This document shows positions 9,098 to 16,970 of a stretch of 64,000 bases of DNA, piece after piece. Made by a program: the position numbers and the translations under genes. The stretch covers positions 310,001 to 374,000 of the forward strand of contig CAWHMD010000004.1 in assembly GCA_963830385.1 (NCBI GenBank), in the 5' to 3' direction. How positions within the stretch are numbered: the first letter of the stretch is position 1; each line of letters starts with the position of its first letter. This stretch comes from Bog-532 sp963830385 (GTDB taxonomy: Bacteria; Actinomycetota; Actinomycetes; Streptosporangiales; Streptosporangiaceae). The notes beneath the pieces are model-generated. The model ran no database searches, was not told the origin of the DNA, and saw only the letters and a list, made by a program, of their open reading frames with translations.

Positions 9098-10429
9098 GTG
9101 AGCCGGGCCATCAATATCGTGGGCGGAATGGAACCTGCTGCCGCGACACCTGCGGCGTCGTCGGCCGCGCCGGTGTCCACGTCCGCCCAGGAGACCACGG
9201 CCGAACGGACGCACAGCCTGGCGGTGGCCCGCCGCCGGGCCACCGCCCTCCTCGGGGCGGTGACGGTCCTGTTCATCGTGGTCACCGCCGTCGGCCACCA
9301 CGGGACCCTGCTCGGCTACGTGCAGGCCGGGGCGGAGGCGTCGATGGTTGGTGGCGTGGCCGACTGGTTCGCGGTGACGGCGCTGTTCCGGCGGCCGCTG
9401 GGCCTGCCGATCCCGCACACCGCGCTCATCGTCGAGCGCAAGGACCAGTTCGCGGCCACCCTCGGCCAGTTCGTGCAGGAGAACTTCCTGTCGGCCGACG
9501 TGCTGGCCGAGCGGATCCGGGCCGCTGGCCTGGTGCCCCGGCTGGCGACCTGGCTGTCCGGCCGGGACTCGGCCGCCCGGTTCGCTGGGCGGGCGGCGGA
9601 CGTGGTGGTCACGGTGACCGAGGCGCTGCGGGACGAAGACGTCCAGCGGGTGCTCACCGCCGAGCTGACCCGGGTGGTCGACTCGGTCGAGGTGGCGCCG
9701 CTGGCGGGCCGGGTACTGCGGGTGGTCATCGCCGGTGGCCACGGGGCCGAGGTGTTCAACGAGCTGCTGGGCGCGATCGACGGTTACCTGGAGCGGCACC
9801 ACGGTGAGCTGCGCGAGATGTTCGAGGCCGAGGCGCCCCGCTGGGTTCCGGGCCTGGCCTACCGGCGGGTCTTCGAACGGCTGTACACACGGCTGCGGGA
9901 CCGGCTGGCCACGATGGCCGCCGACCCGCACGACTCGACCCGGCTGCAGTTCGAGACCTGGCTGGCCGGGCTCCCGGACCGGCTGGAGACCGACCCGCAG
10001 CTGCGCCGCCGCGGCGAGCAGCTCAAGCGGGACGTGCTGGGCAGCGCCGCGCTGCGGGACTGGTCGTCGACGTTGTGGCAGCGGACCAAGGAGACGCTGA
10101 AGGCCCAGGCGGCCGACCCGGACTCCGAGCTGCGCCGCCGGCTGACCGACCTGCTGATGGCGGCCGGCCGCCGCCTCGAATCGGACCAGCAGCTGGCCGA
10201 AGGCCTGGAGCGGATGCTCGAATCCGGGGCCCGGGCCGTCGCCGAGCAGTACCACGACGAGCTGGCCGGGCTGGTCACCGGCACCATTCAGCGCTGGGAC
10301 GCCAACGAGACCTCCAGCCAGCTGGAGCTCCTGCTCGGCCGCGACCTGCAGTTCATCCGCATCAACGGCACCGTGGTGGGCGCGCTCGTCGGCCTGATCC
10401 TGCACGCGGTCAGCATGGCCCTGAGCTAA
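9098..10429 (+). CDS. DUF445 family membrane-associated protein
   Basis: 443 residues with GTG start; ATG at 9128 (MEPAAATP) is an alternative. After an Ala/Ser-rich leader there is a membrane helix (LLGAVTVLFIVVTAVG), the family signature EASMVGGVADWFAVTALFRRPLGLPIPHTALI, long amphipathic helices, and a final hydrophobic segment (GTVVGALVGLILHAVSMAL). This order is diagnostic for DUF445 (PF04286, YjiN-like). Function is not established. It is divergent from the SWIM-SNF2 gene with 29 bp between starts, and converges on the Ser/Thr kinase gene with a 3-bp gap between stops. Confidence 0.92.
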   Translation: MSRAINIVGGMEPAAATPAASSAAPVSTSAQETTAERTHSLAVARRRATALLGAVTVLFIVVTAVGHHGTLLGYVQAGAEASMVGGVADWFAVTALFRRPLGLPIPHTALIVERKDQFAATLGQFVQENFLSADVLAERIRAAGLVPRLATWLSGRDSAARFAGRAADVVVTVTEALRDEDVQRVLTAELTRVVDSVEVAPLAGRVLRVVIAGGHGAEVFNELLGAIDGYLERHHGELREMFEAEAPRWVPGLAYRRVFERLYTRLRDRLATMAADPHDSTRLQFETWLAGLPDRLETDPQLRRRGEQLKRDVLGSAALRDWSSTLWQRTKETLKAQAADPDSELRRRLTDLLMAAGRRLESDQQLAEGLERMLESGARAVAEQYHDELAGLVTGTIQRWDANETSSQLELLLGRDLQFIRINGTVVGALVGLILHAVSMALS

Positions 10430-10432
10430 CCG

Positions 10433-11935
10433 TCAGCCGTTCCCGTTCCCGTTCCCGTTGCCGTTCCCGTTGCCGTTCCCGTTTCCCTTGCCCTTCCCCT
10501 TGCTCTTGCCCTTCGCCTTCCCGTTGCCGTTCGCGGTGCTCAGCGTGGCGCTCGGGCTGGCCACCGCGCTCGGGGTGGTGACCACGCCGCCGGCGGCTGA
10601 CGCCGTGCTCGGCGCGGTCCCGGCCGGGCGGCTGGCGGCGGGAGCGGTGGTGCTGACGACCGGGCCGACCGCCGCTCCGACCGGGGACCGGCCGGCTGCG
10701 GACGGGCTGGTACGGTGCCCGGCGGCCGGCCGGGTGGCCGGTGCACCCGGGGAGTGCTGGCGGGCCGGGCCGGTTATCTGCGGGCTGGGCGCCACCCCCC
10801 CGTTCAGCGGAACGACAATCACCACGGCGGCGGCCACCGCGACCAGCGCGGCCACCATCGCGCCGATGGCCAGCCGCAGCCGTCCCAGGTGCTGCCGCAC
10901 CGTCGGCGGGTCTTCCGGCGCCCCGGCTGGTGGCCCGGGCGGGACGGACGGCGGCTGGGTCGCCTGGATGGGCGGCGACGGCTGGCTGAACGCCCGCTTG
11001 AACAGGTCCACCTCGCTGCTGGGGATGGTGCTGACCCCGACCGGTCCGGACGGGCTGCCGTCAGCTCCGGACCAGGGCCCCGCCAGCGGGCACGCGGAAA
11101 CCCCGTCCTCCCGGGCCAGCCGGTCGCGAAGCCCGGCCGCCCGGCGGGCCACCTCACCGGCGCTGGCCGGGCGGTCGGCCGGATCCTTGGCGGTCAGCTC
11201 CGCGATCAGGGCGGCCACCTCGGCGGGCACCGAGGCGGGCAGCGGCGGCAGCGGCCGGTCGCGGTGGGCCACCACGACCTCGATCGGCGTACCTCTGAAC
11301 GGCGGGTGCCCGGTCAGGCACTCCCAGGCGACGATGCCGAGCGCGTACAGGTCGCCGGCGGCGGCCACCCCGCCGCCGGCGAGCCGCTCCGGTGCCACGT
11401 AGCCGGGCGTCCCCAGCAGGGTGTTGCTGCTGGTCATCGGCACAGAGTTGATCGCGTAGGAGACGCCGAAGTCGGTCACCTTGACCCGGCCGTCACCGGT
11501 CAGCAGCAGGTTGGCCGGCTTGATGTCCCGGTGCACGAACCCGGCCTCGTGCGCCGCCTGCAGGCCGGCCGCGGCCTCGGCCAGGACGCTCATGGCCTGG
11601 GCCGGGTGCAGCGCGCCGCAGGCCATCACCTGGGCGGCCGACGGGCCGTCGACCAGCTCCATGACCAGGAACGGCAGATCGGGCGGGGCCGGCTCCACGT
11701 AGTCGTAGACGCGGGTGATGTTCTCGTGGCACAGCGACCCGGTCCGCTGCGCCTCGGCCCGGAACCGGGTCAGGGTCTGCGTGTGCCGGGCCCGGTCGGG
11801 CGGCAGCTGCTTGACCGCCACCGGCCGTCCGAGCAGAACGTCGGTGGCCCGCCACACCTCCCCGTAGCCACCGGCGGCGATCTTGCCCTCAAGCCGGTAG
11901 CGAGAGGCAGCCTCAAGGGCCCTGGGGGATGACAT
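10433..11935 (-). CDS. Membrane Ser/Thr protein kinase with extracellular (Asn-Gly)n tail
   Basis: 500 residues, starting at the ATG of MSSPRALEAASRYRLEGK; longer in-frame starts up to 12193 add non-kinase-like sequence. Kinase domain ~15-275: IAAGGYGEVWRATD (glycine loop), AVKQLP (Lys), HRDIKPANLLL (catalytic loop), VTDFGVSYA (DFG) and GTPGYVAPE (APE). A single transmembrane helix at ~352-374 (LAIGAMVAALVAVAAAVVIV) places a Pro/Thr/Ala-rich stalk outside the cell. The last ~32 residues are Lys-Gly repeats followed by eight Asn-Gly pairs. PASTA domains, common in this family, are absent. The tail could bind wall material or simply be a microsatellite product. It follows a TetR gene on the same strand. 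Confidence 0.93.
   Translation of the reverse strand: MSSPRALEAASRYRLEGKIAAGGYGEVWRATDVLLGRPVAVKQLPPDRARHTQTLTRFRAEAQRTGSLCHENITRVYDYVEPAPPDLPFLVMELVDGPSAAQVMACGALHPAQAMSVLAEAAAGLQAAHEAGFVHRDIKPANLLLTGDGRVKVTDFGVSYAINSVPMTSSNTLLGTPGYVAPERLAGGGVAAAGDLYALGIVAWECLTGHPPFRGTPIEVVVAHRDRPLPPLPASVPAEVAALIAELTAKDPADRPASAGEVARRAAGLRDRLAREDGVSACPLAGPWSGADGSPSGPVGVSTIPSSEVDLFKRAFSQPSPPIQATQPPSVPPGPPAGAPEDPPTVRQHLGRLRLAIGAMVAALVAVAAAVVIVVPLNGGVAPSPQITGPARQHSPGAPATRPAAGHRTSPSAAGRSPVGAAVGPVVSTTAPAASRPAGTAPSTASAAGGVVTTPSAVASPSATLSTANGNGKAKGKSKGKGKGNGNGNGNGNGNGNGNG
10436..10535. repeat. Hexanucleotide repeat tract coding the NG/KG tail of the kinase
   Basis: On the plus strand the tract is a run of hexamers of the form GTTCCC and GTTGCC, grading into CTTGCC-type units. 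On the coding (minus) strand it gives repeated Asn-Gly and then Lys-Gly dipeptides. Because units are 6 bp, gain or loss keeps the frame, so tail length is expected to vary between strains. Confidence 0.85.
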
Positions 11936-12110
11936 GGCTCTGCGCGTACCCGCCTCCGGTTCAGAGACACCCACGGTTGACTGAATGATCACAAAAACAA
12001 TCAGTGATTGTCCTAAGGCAAACATGACGATATCGGCCCGCGTGCCCCGATGTCTGCCGGTCTGCCCGTTCGTGGGCCGGATCGTGACCGATGGTCGCCC
12101 GGGTGGCCGC

Positions 12111-12707
12111 TCACCCGGAAGCCGTGCCCAGCAGGCGGTCCAGGAAGCCGGTGAACGCGCTCTCCTCGGCGCTGAGCGCGGCGGCCGGGTCATCGGCGCG
12201 GGCGATCATCATCGTGACCTCGTTGGCGGCGGCCAGCACGATGTGGGCGAACGTGTCCACCTGAGCCGGGTCGATGGCGCCCTGGCCGGCCGCGTAGGCC
12301 AGCGCGGTCCGGATGAAGCCGAGCGGCCCCTGCTCGTCCAGTTCCCGCCAGCGCTCCCAGCCCAGCACGGTCGGCGCGTCGATCAGCATGACCTGGCGGA
12401 TGACCGGGTCGCCGGCCAGCCGGATCCAGGCCATCAGGCCGGCCCGTAGCTCGGCGACCGGGTCTCCGGCGCCCTCGATGGCCGCGGTCACCTGCGCGGT
12501 CACCATGGTCCCGACGTCCTCCAGGACGGCCAGGAACAGCGCCTCCTTGCCCGCGAAGTGATGGTAGAGCGAGCCCCGGCTGGCCCCGGACTCGGCCAGC
12601 ACCGCCTCGATCGACGTGCCCTCGTAGCCGTGGGCGGCGAACAGCCGGGTCGCGACCTCGACCAGATGAGTCCGGGTGGCCTGCCCGCGCTCGACGTTCC
12701 TGTTCAT
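12111..12707 (-). CDS. TetR family repressor (divergent from alpha/beta hydrolase)
   Basis: 198 residues; the start is supported by GGGAG just upstream. HTH region: THLVEVATRLFAAHGYEGTS, IEAVLAESGASRGSLYHHF, then AGKEALFLAVL, a textbook TetR_N. The C-terminal domain resembles the AcrR/LmrA-like ligand-binding halves. The gene is divergent from the hydrolase at 12833, and the 125-bp gap holds two identical-type 13-bp palindromes, strongly suggesting autoregulation and control of the hydrolase. Confidence 0.93.
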   Translation of the reverse strand: MNRNVERGQATRTHLVEVATRLFAAHGYEGTSIEAVLAESGASRGSLYHHFAGKEALFLAVLEDVGTMVTAQVTAAIEGAGDPVAELRAGLMAWIRLAGDPVIRQVMLIDAPTVLGWERWRELDEQGPLGFIRTALAYAAGQGAIDPAQVDTFAHIVLAAANEVTMMIARADDPAAALSAEESAFTGFLDRLLGTASG

Positions 12708-12738
12708 CGGCTCCCAAACGTCATCGGCTCAAACTCAA

Positions 12739-12784
12739 TTGACAGACCGACGGTCGGTTTATAAGAGTTAGACCGACAGTCGGT
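12739..12784. promoter_or_regulatory. Hydrolase promoter region with two TetR operators
   Basis: Two perfect palindromes of form ACCGAC-N-GTCGGT lie at 12746-12758 and 12772-12784, centre-to-centre 26 bp. A TTGACA hexamer at 12739-12744 and an AT-rich TATAAG-like element at 12760-12765 (spacer 15 bp; 16-17 bp if the -10 is placed one or two bases on) suggest a plus-strand promoter whose spacer and start region would be covered by the bound repressor. This site form matches operators of several TetR regulators. Confidence 0.8.
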
Positions 12785-12832
12785 TTCCCGGCAGCAACCC
12801 TATCCGCCGGCCATCCCGGAAGGGAGAAACTC

Positions 12833-13708
12833 ATGATCAGCGAGCTGGAACGCCTGGACAAGCACCGCAGTCAGGTCCGAACCCGCTCCGGCCCGGCCAG
12901 CTACGTCGACACCGGCGGCCCGGGCCGCCCGGTGCTGTTCGTGCACGGCGTCGGTACCAGCAGCTACCTGTGGCGGAACGCCATCGCCGAGCTGGACGGC
13001 CAGCGCCGGTGCGTGGCCCTGGACCTGCCGCTGCATGGGCACACCCCCGCGGCCGCGGACCAGGACTTCTCGCTGCCCGGCCTGGCCCGCTTCATCGAAG
13101 ACGGCTGCGACGCGCTCCAGCTGCCCGACGTGGACCTGGTCGCCAACGACACCGGCGGCGCGGTGTCCCAGGTGTTCGCGGCCACCTATCCCGGCCGGCT
13201 GCACACCTTCACCCTGACCAACTGCGAGGCCCACACCAACATGCCGCCCCCGGCCCTGCGGCCCGCCGACCTGCTGCTCCGCATGGGCCTGCCGCTGTGG
13301 CGGCTGGCGGGCCTGCTGACCAGCGACCCGGCCCGCGGCCGCCAGCGCTTCTTCGGGACCGGCTACGACGACGTCACCCGCCTGCCGGTGGACGTGTCCC
13401 GGGCCATGCTCGACCCGGTGCTCGGCACCCCGGCCCGGGCCCGCCAGTTCCAGCGGCTGATGACCGCACTGCGCCGTCGCGACCTGCTGGCGGCCGAGCC
13501 CGCGCTGCGCCGCCTGCAGGTGCCCACGGCGATCGTGTGGGGCACGGCCGACCGTTTCTTCGACCGGAAGTGGGCGTACTGGCTGCGCGACACCATACCC
13601 GGCGCCACCGGGGTGACCGAGATCGACGGGGGCCGGCTGTTCTTCCCCGACGAGCGCGCCGCCGAGCTGGTCGCGGCCCTGCGCCGGCTCTGGGACGCCC
13701 ATCCCTAG
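12833..13708 (+). CDS. Alpha/beta hydrolase, haloalkane-dehalogenase-like, with catalytic His replaced
   Basis: 291 residues; AAGGGAG ribosome site before ATG. The fold markers are VLFVHGVGTSSYLWR (oxyanion HG), ALDLPLHGHT, and the nucleophile elbow VANDTGGAVSQ, where Asp106 takes the nucleophile place as in haloalkane dehalogenases and epoxide hydrolases. The segment that should carry the catalytic His (usual form GAGHFLPDE) reads GGRLFFPDE, with Leu269 at the expected His position. Either a different His serves, or the protein is a non-hydrolytic relative. It is controlled by the divergent TetR through the twin operators. The last 4 bp overlap the convergent P-loop kinase gene. Confidence 0.85.
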   Translation: MISELERLDKHRSQVRTRSGPASYVDTGGPGRPVLFVHGVGTSSYLWRNAIAELDGQRRCVALDLPLHGHTPAAADQDFSLPGLARFIEDGCDALQLPDVDLVANDTGGAVSQVFAATYPGRLHTFTLTNCEAHTNMPPPALRPADLLLRMGLPLWRLAGLLTSDPARGRQRFFGTGYDDVTRLPVDVSRAMLDPVLGTPARARQFQRLMTALRRRDLLAAEPALRRLQVPTAIVWGTADRFFDRKWAYWLRDTIPGATGVTEIDGGRLFFPDERAAELVAALRRLWDAHP

Positions 13709-14352
13709 CGGGATGAGCCGCGGCCCGGCAGGCACCCGCTGAGGCGGATGTCGCCGTCGCTGGTGGCCGGCAGGTTCTCGACGATGACGTCGCAGTGGGC
13801 CCGGGTGTGCTCGGCCCGGTAGAGCTGGTCCTCCCGGGCCGCCCACTGGCGGGCGTACGGCTGGTAGGCCGCCCAGTCCGGCCGCGCGCGCAGGCGCTGC
13901 CGCCGGGCCGCGGCGGGGGCTTCGACCCAGATCCGGGCCGCGTAGCTGGCGGCCAGCGCCGACCGGACGCTGCCGCAGCCCTCCACCACGACGACCTCGG
14001 CCGCCTCGGTGGTGTGCCACTCGGCGTAGCTCATCGCCTCCCAGTCGAACCGCCGCCAGCGGGCCGCTTCACCACGGCCCAGTGGCCCGACGACCCAGCC
14101 GGCCAGCGCGTCGCCCGCCGCGACCAGCCCGTCCCAGCCCGGGTACAGGTCGTCCATGTGGATCACCGGGGCGCCCAGCGGCGCGGCCAGCTCGCCCGCC
14201 AGCCAGGTCTTGCCCGCCCCGGACCGGCCGTCGACCGCGATCAGCCGGGTCCGGCCCAGGCGTGGTTCGGTGCCGGCCAGCCGCCGGGCCAGCTGCGCCA
14301 CCGTCATCACGCCAGCCGAACGGACCATATTCGGAATTTTAATGGAGGCCAT
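13705..14352 (-). CDS. Uridine-kinase-like P-loop nucleotide kinase
   Basis: Up to 215 residues; starts at 14352 (MASIKIP) or 14307 (MTVAQLARR) are both possible, with no strong ribosome site for either. The P-loop is VDGRSGAGKTWLA (~residues 40-52), followed by a substrate-binding-type HMDDLYPGWDGL segment, a Walker B-like VVVVEGCGS, and an Arg-rich lid (ARRQRLRARPDW). These features match AAA/uridine kinase-like proteins found singly in actinobacteria. The phosphate acceptor is not known. Its stop overlaps the hydrolase stop region by 4 bp, and it is divergent from the SDR gene. Confidence 0.75.
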   Translation of the reverse strand: MASIKIPNMVRSAGVMTVAQLARRLAGTEPRLGRTRLIAVDGRSGAGKTWLAGELAAPLGAPVIHMDDLYPGWDGLVAAGDALAGWVVGPLGRGEAARWRRFDWEAMSYAEWHTTEAAEVVVVEGCGSVRSALAASYAARIWVEAPAAARRQRLRARPDWAAYQPYARQWAAREDQLYRAEHTRAHCDVIVENLPATSDGDIRLSGCLPGRGSSR

Positions 14353-14461
14353 GAATTATTCGAAATGGTCTCCCTCTTCCGCTCCGCTCGGAAAATGTGT
14401 GACGCTTTTCTCGTCTCATTGACGGCCGGTGTTAATTCCCCTTTCGAGATATGGCTTTGTC

Positions 14462-15181
14462 ATGCCTGAAGCACTGAAAGATCAGACTGTGCTGGTGGTC
14501 GGCCGGGGCGGCGGCCTCGCCCGCGCGATCGTCCTCGCCGCGCTCGACGCGGGCGCCCGGGTGGTGGCGGCCGGCCGCGCACCGCAGGCCCTGGCCGCCG
14601 CCTACGCCGGCGAGACCGCGGTCAGCGCCGAGAGCGTCGACCTGACCGACGAGGGCTCGATCGCCGCGCTCGGCGAACGCCTGGGCACGGTCGACCACGT
14701 GGTGTCGACCGCCTCCGCCCGGGCCCGCGGCCGCCTGGCCGACCTGGACCGGGACGCGATCCGGCGGTCGTTCGACACCAAGGTGATCGGGCCGCTGATG
14801 CTGGCCAAGCACCTGGCCCCGCGCATGAACGAGGGCGGCTCGTTCGTCGTCTTCTCGGGAGTGGCGGCGGCCAAGATCGCGGTCGGCACGATGGGGGTGG
14901 CGATCACCAACGCCGCCGCCGACACCCTGGCCCGCTCGCTGGCCCTGGAGCTGGCGCCGCTGCGGGTGAACGCGATCTCGCCCGGCGTGATCGACACCGG
15001 CGCCTGGGACGCCCTGGGCGAGCAGGGCAAGGCCGATTACTTCGCCCGGGTCACCGCCACCAATCCGGCCCGCCGGATCGGCACCCCCGAGGACATCGCG
15101 GCCGCGGTCATGTTCGCGCTCACCAGCACGTTCCTCACCGGCCAGACGCTGCACGTCGACGGCGGGGAGCCGCTGACGTGA
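14462..15181 (+). CDS. SDR family oxidoreductase lacking the catalytic Tyr-Lys pair
   Basis: 239 residues from the ATG of MPEALKDQ; a longer in-frame start at 14429 is less likely. It has the Rossmann fold (VLVVGRGGGLARAIVLAAL), a downstream strand with Ser (SFVVFSGVAAAK), and the conserved RVNAISPGVIDTGAW and QTLHVDGGEPL end. The usual YxxxK position instead reads Gly and Thr, in the NAAADTLARSLALELAP context. A Tyr-less subgroup of classical SDRs with this helix is known in actinobacteria, so the protein may bind nucleotide without standard catalysis. Its stop overlaps the start of the next small gene (GTGA). Confidence 0.85.
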   Translation: MPEALKDQTVLVVGRGGGLARAIVLAALDAGARVVAAGRAPQALAAAYAGETAVSAESVDLTDEGSIAALGERLGTVDHVVSTASARARGRLADLDRDAIRRSFDTKVIGPLMLAKHLAPRMNEGGSFVVFSGVAAAKIAVGTMGVAITNAAADTLARSLALELAPLRVNAISPGVIDTGAWDALGEQGKADYFARVTATNPARRIGTPEDIAAAVMFALTSTFLTGQTLHVDGGEPLT

Positions 15182-15471
15182 CCAGCGTGCGGTGGGACCG
15201 GGTGAGCCACGACGACGTCACCCGCGCTATCAAGGAATACGACCGGCTGGGCCCGCCGGAATTCTTTTCCGCCCACGGCTTCGGCCCCACCACCACCTAC
15301 GACCTGATCTGGGACGACCGCCGTTACCCGCCGAAAGCAATTCTCGGCACGGCCTACGAATTCGCCACCGGCCAGCGGCTGGCGCTCGGTGATTTCGAAG
15401 GCGGCCGGTCCGGTGCCGTCCGGATACTCGGCCAGCTGGGGTTCACCGTTAACGCACGCAATGCGCCGTAA
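15178..15471 (+). CDS. Small protein resembling the N-terminal head domain of ScoMcrA
   Basis: 97 residues, GTG start overlapping the SDR stop by 4 bp. The pattern VTRAIKEYDRLGPPEFFSAHGFG, YDLIWDDRRYPPKAILGTAYEF, GDFEGGRSGAVRILGQLGF matches the small N-terminal module of type IV McrA-like restriction enzymes that also occurs alone in actinobacteria. No nuclease domain is attached. Coupling to an SDR is hard to explain by restriction, so a general ligand- or nucleic-acid-binding role is as likely. Family assignment is from pattern recognition only. Confidence 0.6.
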   Translation: MTSVRWDRVSHDDVTRAIKEYDRLGPPEFFSAHGFGPTTTYDLIWDDRRYPPKAILGTAYEFATGQRLALGDFEGGRSGAVRILGQLGFTVNARNAP

Positions 15472-15568
15472 CCTCCACGATGCGCCGTTGGGGCCTTTGG
15501 TCCCGACCTCTGACCAGCATTCCTAAGATCACGTTAACCGCCCTGGTAATGCGGCTGAAGTATGTAAT

Positions 15569-15595
15569 GTGACCTGTCACGCGATATGTGCGTGA
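15569..15595. promoter_or_regulatory. Overlapping palindromes upstream of the polysaccharide operon
   Basis: In the 221-bp gap before the GT2 gene there are two overlapping inverted repeats: GTGAC-CT-GTCAC (15569-15580) and TCACGC-GATATGT-GCGTGA (15577-15595). The surrounding stretch is relatively AT-rich. They look like binding sites for one or two dimeric regulators of the downstream three-gene operon. The rest of the gap shows no gene. Confidence 0.45.
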
Positions 15596-15692
15596 TGTCT
15601 GAACGGTCTTATATTTCTCCCGCTGGGGCGCCGGTCCTCCGTTCGCCGCTCAGTGTGGCCTGCCACTGAACGTAACGCCGAGGGGACCGCCG

Positions 15693-16970
15693 ATGGCCGG
15701 GCTTGCCGTAGCGACCGCGCGGGCGGCCGCGCTGGCCCTGCCGCCGATCGGTTCCTGGTGGCACCAGCTGCACCACGTGGTCCCGATCGGCTTCGTCGGC
15801 GCGCTCTCCTGGTCGGTCTGGCTGGTGCGGTTCACGCTCTCGCGGCGGTACCGCCCGGTGCCGCCCGGCTTCTTCGCTACCACCTCGGTGGTCGTCCCCT
15901 CCTATCGCGAGGACCCGGACATCCTCGAAGAATGCCTGGACTCCTGGCTGGCGGAGAACCCGGCCGAGGTCATCGTGGTCGCCGACGTGGCGGACACGGA
16001 GGTGATCACCCGGCTGGAGGCCCGGGCGGCGAGGGACCGCCGGCTGCGGGTCATGCCGTTCGTCCATCACGGCAAGCGGTCCGCCCTCGGCGCCGGCATC
16101 CGGCGGGCGGCCGGCGAGATCCTGGTGCTGGCCGATTCCGACACCCGCTGGGAGCGAGGGCTGCTGGCCGCGGTACTGGCCCCGTTCGCCGACCCGAAGG
16201 TCGGCGGGGTCGGGACCAGGCAGAACGCCTACCTGCCGCGGACCAGCGTGTGGCGGCGGGTGGCGGACTGGATGATCGACGTCCGCTACCTGGACTACGT
16301 CCGCGCCCAGTCCCGGCCGGGCGCGGTCGCCTGCCTGTCCGGCCGGACGGCGGCCTACCGGACCGCGGCGGTGCTGCCGGTGCTGGAGAACCTGGAGGAC
16401 GAGTTCTTCCTCGGGCGGCGCTGCGTGGCCGGTGACGACGGCCGCCTGACCTGGCTGGTGCTGGCCTCCGGGTACAGCACCGTCTACCAGTCCACCGCCC
16501 GCGCGCTGTCGATGTTCCCCGACCGGGGCCGGGCGTTCTTCAAGCAGCGGCTCCGCTGGAGCCGCAACTCCTACCGGACGTACCTCACCGCCATCTGGAA
16601 GGGCTGGCTCTGGCGGCAGCCGTTCATCACCCAGCTCAGCGTGCTGCAGATCCTGCTCACCCCGGTGACCATGGGCTTCGCCGTGACCTACCTGTTCGCC
16701 TGGATCCTGCACCCGCAGCGCTACGTCGCGTTCATCGCCGTCGGCTGGCTGCTGGCCGGCCGCGGCCTGCGCGGCATCTCCCACCTGCGCGAGCGGCCCA
16801 GCGACCTGTGGCTGCTGCCGCTGGTGGCGATCTTGACGATCATCATCGCGCTGCCGATCAAGCTGTACGCCTTCCTGACCATGAACAAGCACGGCTGGCT
16901 GACCCGCAACGCGGGCCAGATCGGGGGCGACGGCCAGAACGCCGCCTCGCTGACCAGGAGCTTCTCGTGA
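15693..16970 (+). CDS. Processive family 2 glycosyltransferase (hyaluronan/cellulose synthase-like)
   Basis: 425 residues. One N-terminal transmembrane region (~17-47), a cytosolic GT-A domain (STSVVVPSYREDPDILEECL start, ADSDTRWE near residue 148 for the DxD, LSGRTAAYR, GDDGRLTW near 247 for the acceptor-site Asp, and KQRLRWSRN near 284 for the Q/RxxRW motif), then several C-terminal transmembrane helices. These motifs are those of processive beta-glycan synthases such as hyaluronan synthase. The sugar donor is not determinable. It is the first gene of a coupled set: its stop overlaps the next start by 4 bp. Product export is likely through its own membrane channel. Confidence 0.92.
   Translation: MAGLAVATARAAALALPPIGSWWHQLHHVVPIGFVGALSWSVWLVRFTLSRRYRPVPPGFFATTSVVVPSYREDPDILEECLDSWLAENPAEVIVVADVADTEVITRLEARAARDRRLRVMPFVHHGKRSALGAGIRRAAGEILVLADSDTRWERGLLAAVLAPFADPKVGGVGTRQNAYLPRTSVWRRVADWMIDVRYLDYVRAQSRPGAVACLSGRTAAYRTAAVLPVLENLEDEFFLGRRCVAGDDGRLTWLVLASGYSTVYQSTARALSMFPDRGRAFFKQRLRWSRNSYRTYLTAIWKGWLWRQPFITQLSVLQILLTPVTMGFAVTYLFAWILHPQRYVAFIAVGWLLAGRGLRGISHLRERPSDLWLLPLVAILTIIIALPIKLYAFLTMNKHGWLTRNAGQIGGDGQNAASLTRSFS

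Noticed and set aside
10436..10535. Short repeats considered as a CRISPR array or terminator
   Set aside because: Units are 6 bp without spacers and code for the kinase tail in frame.
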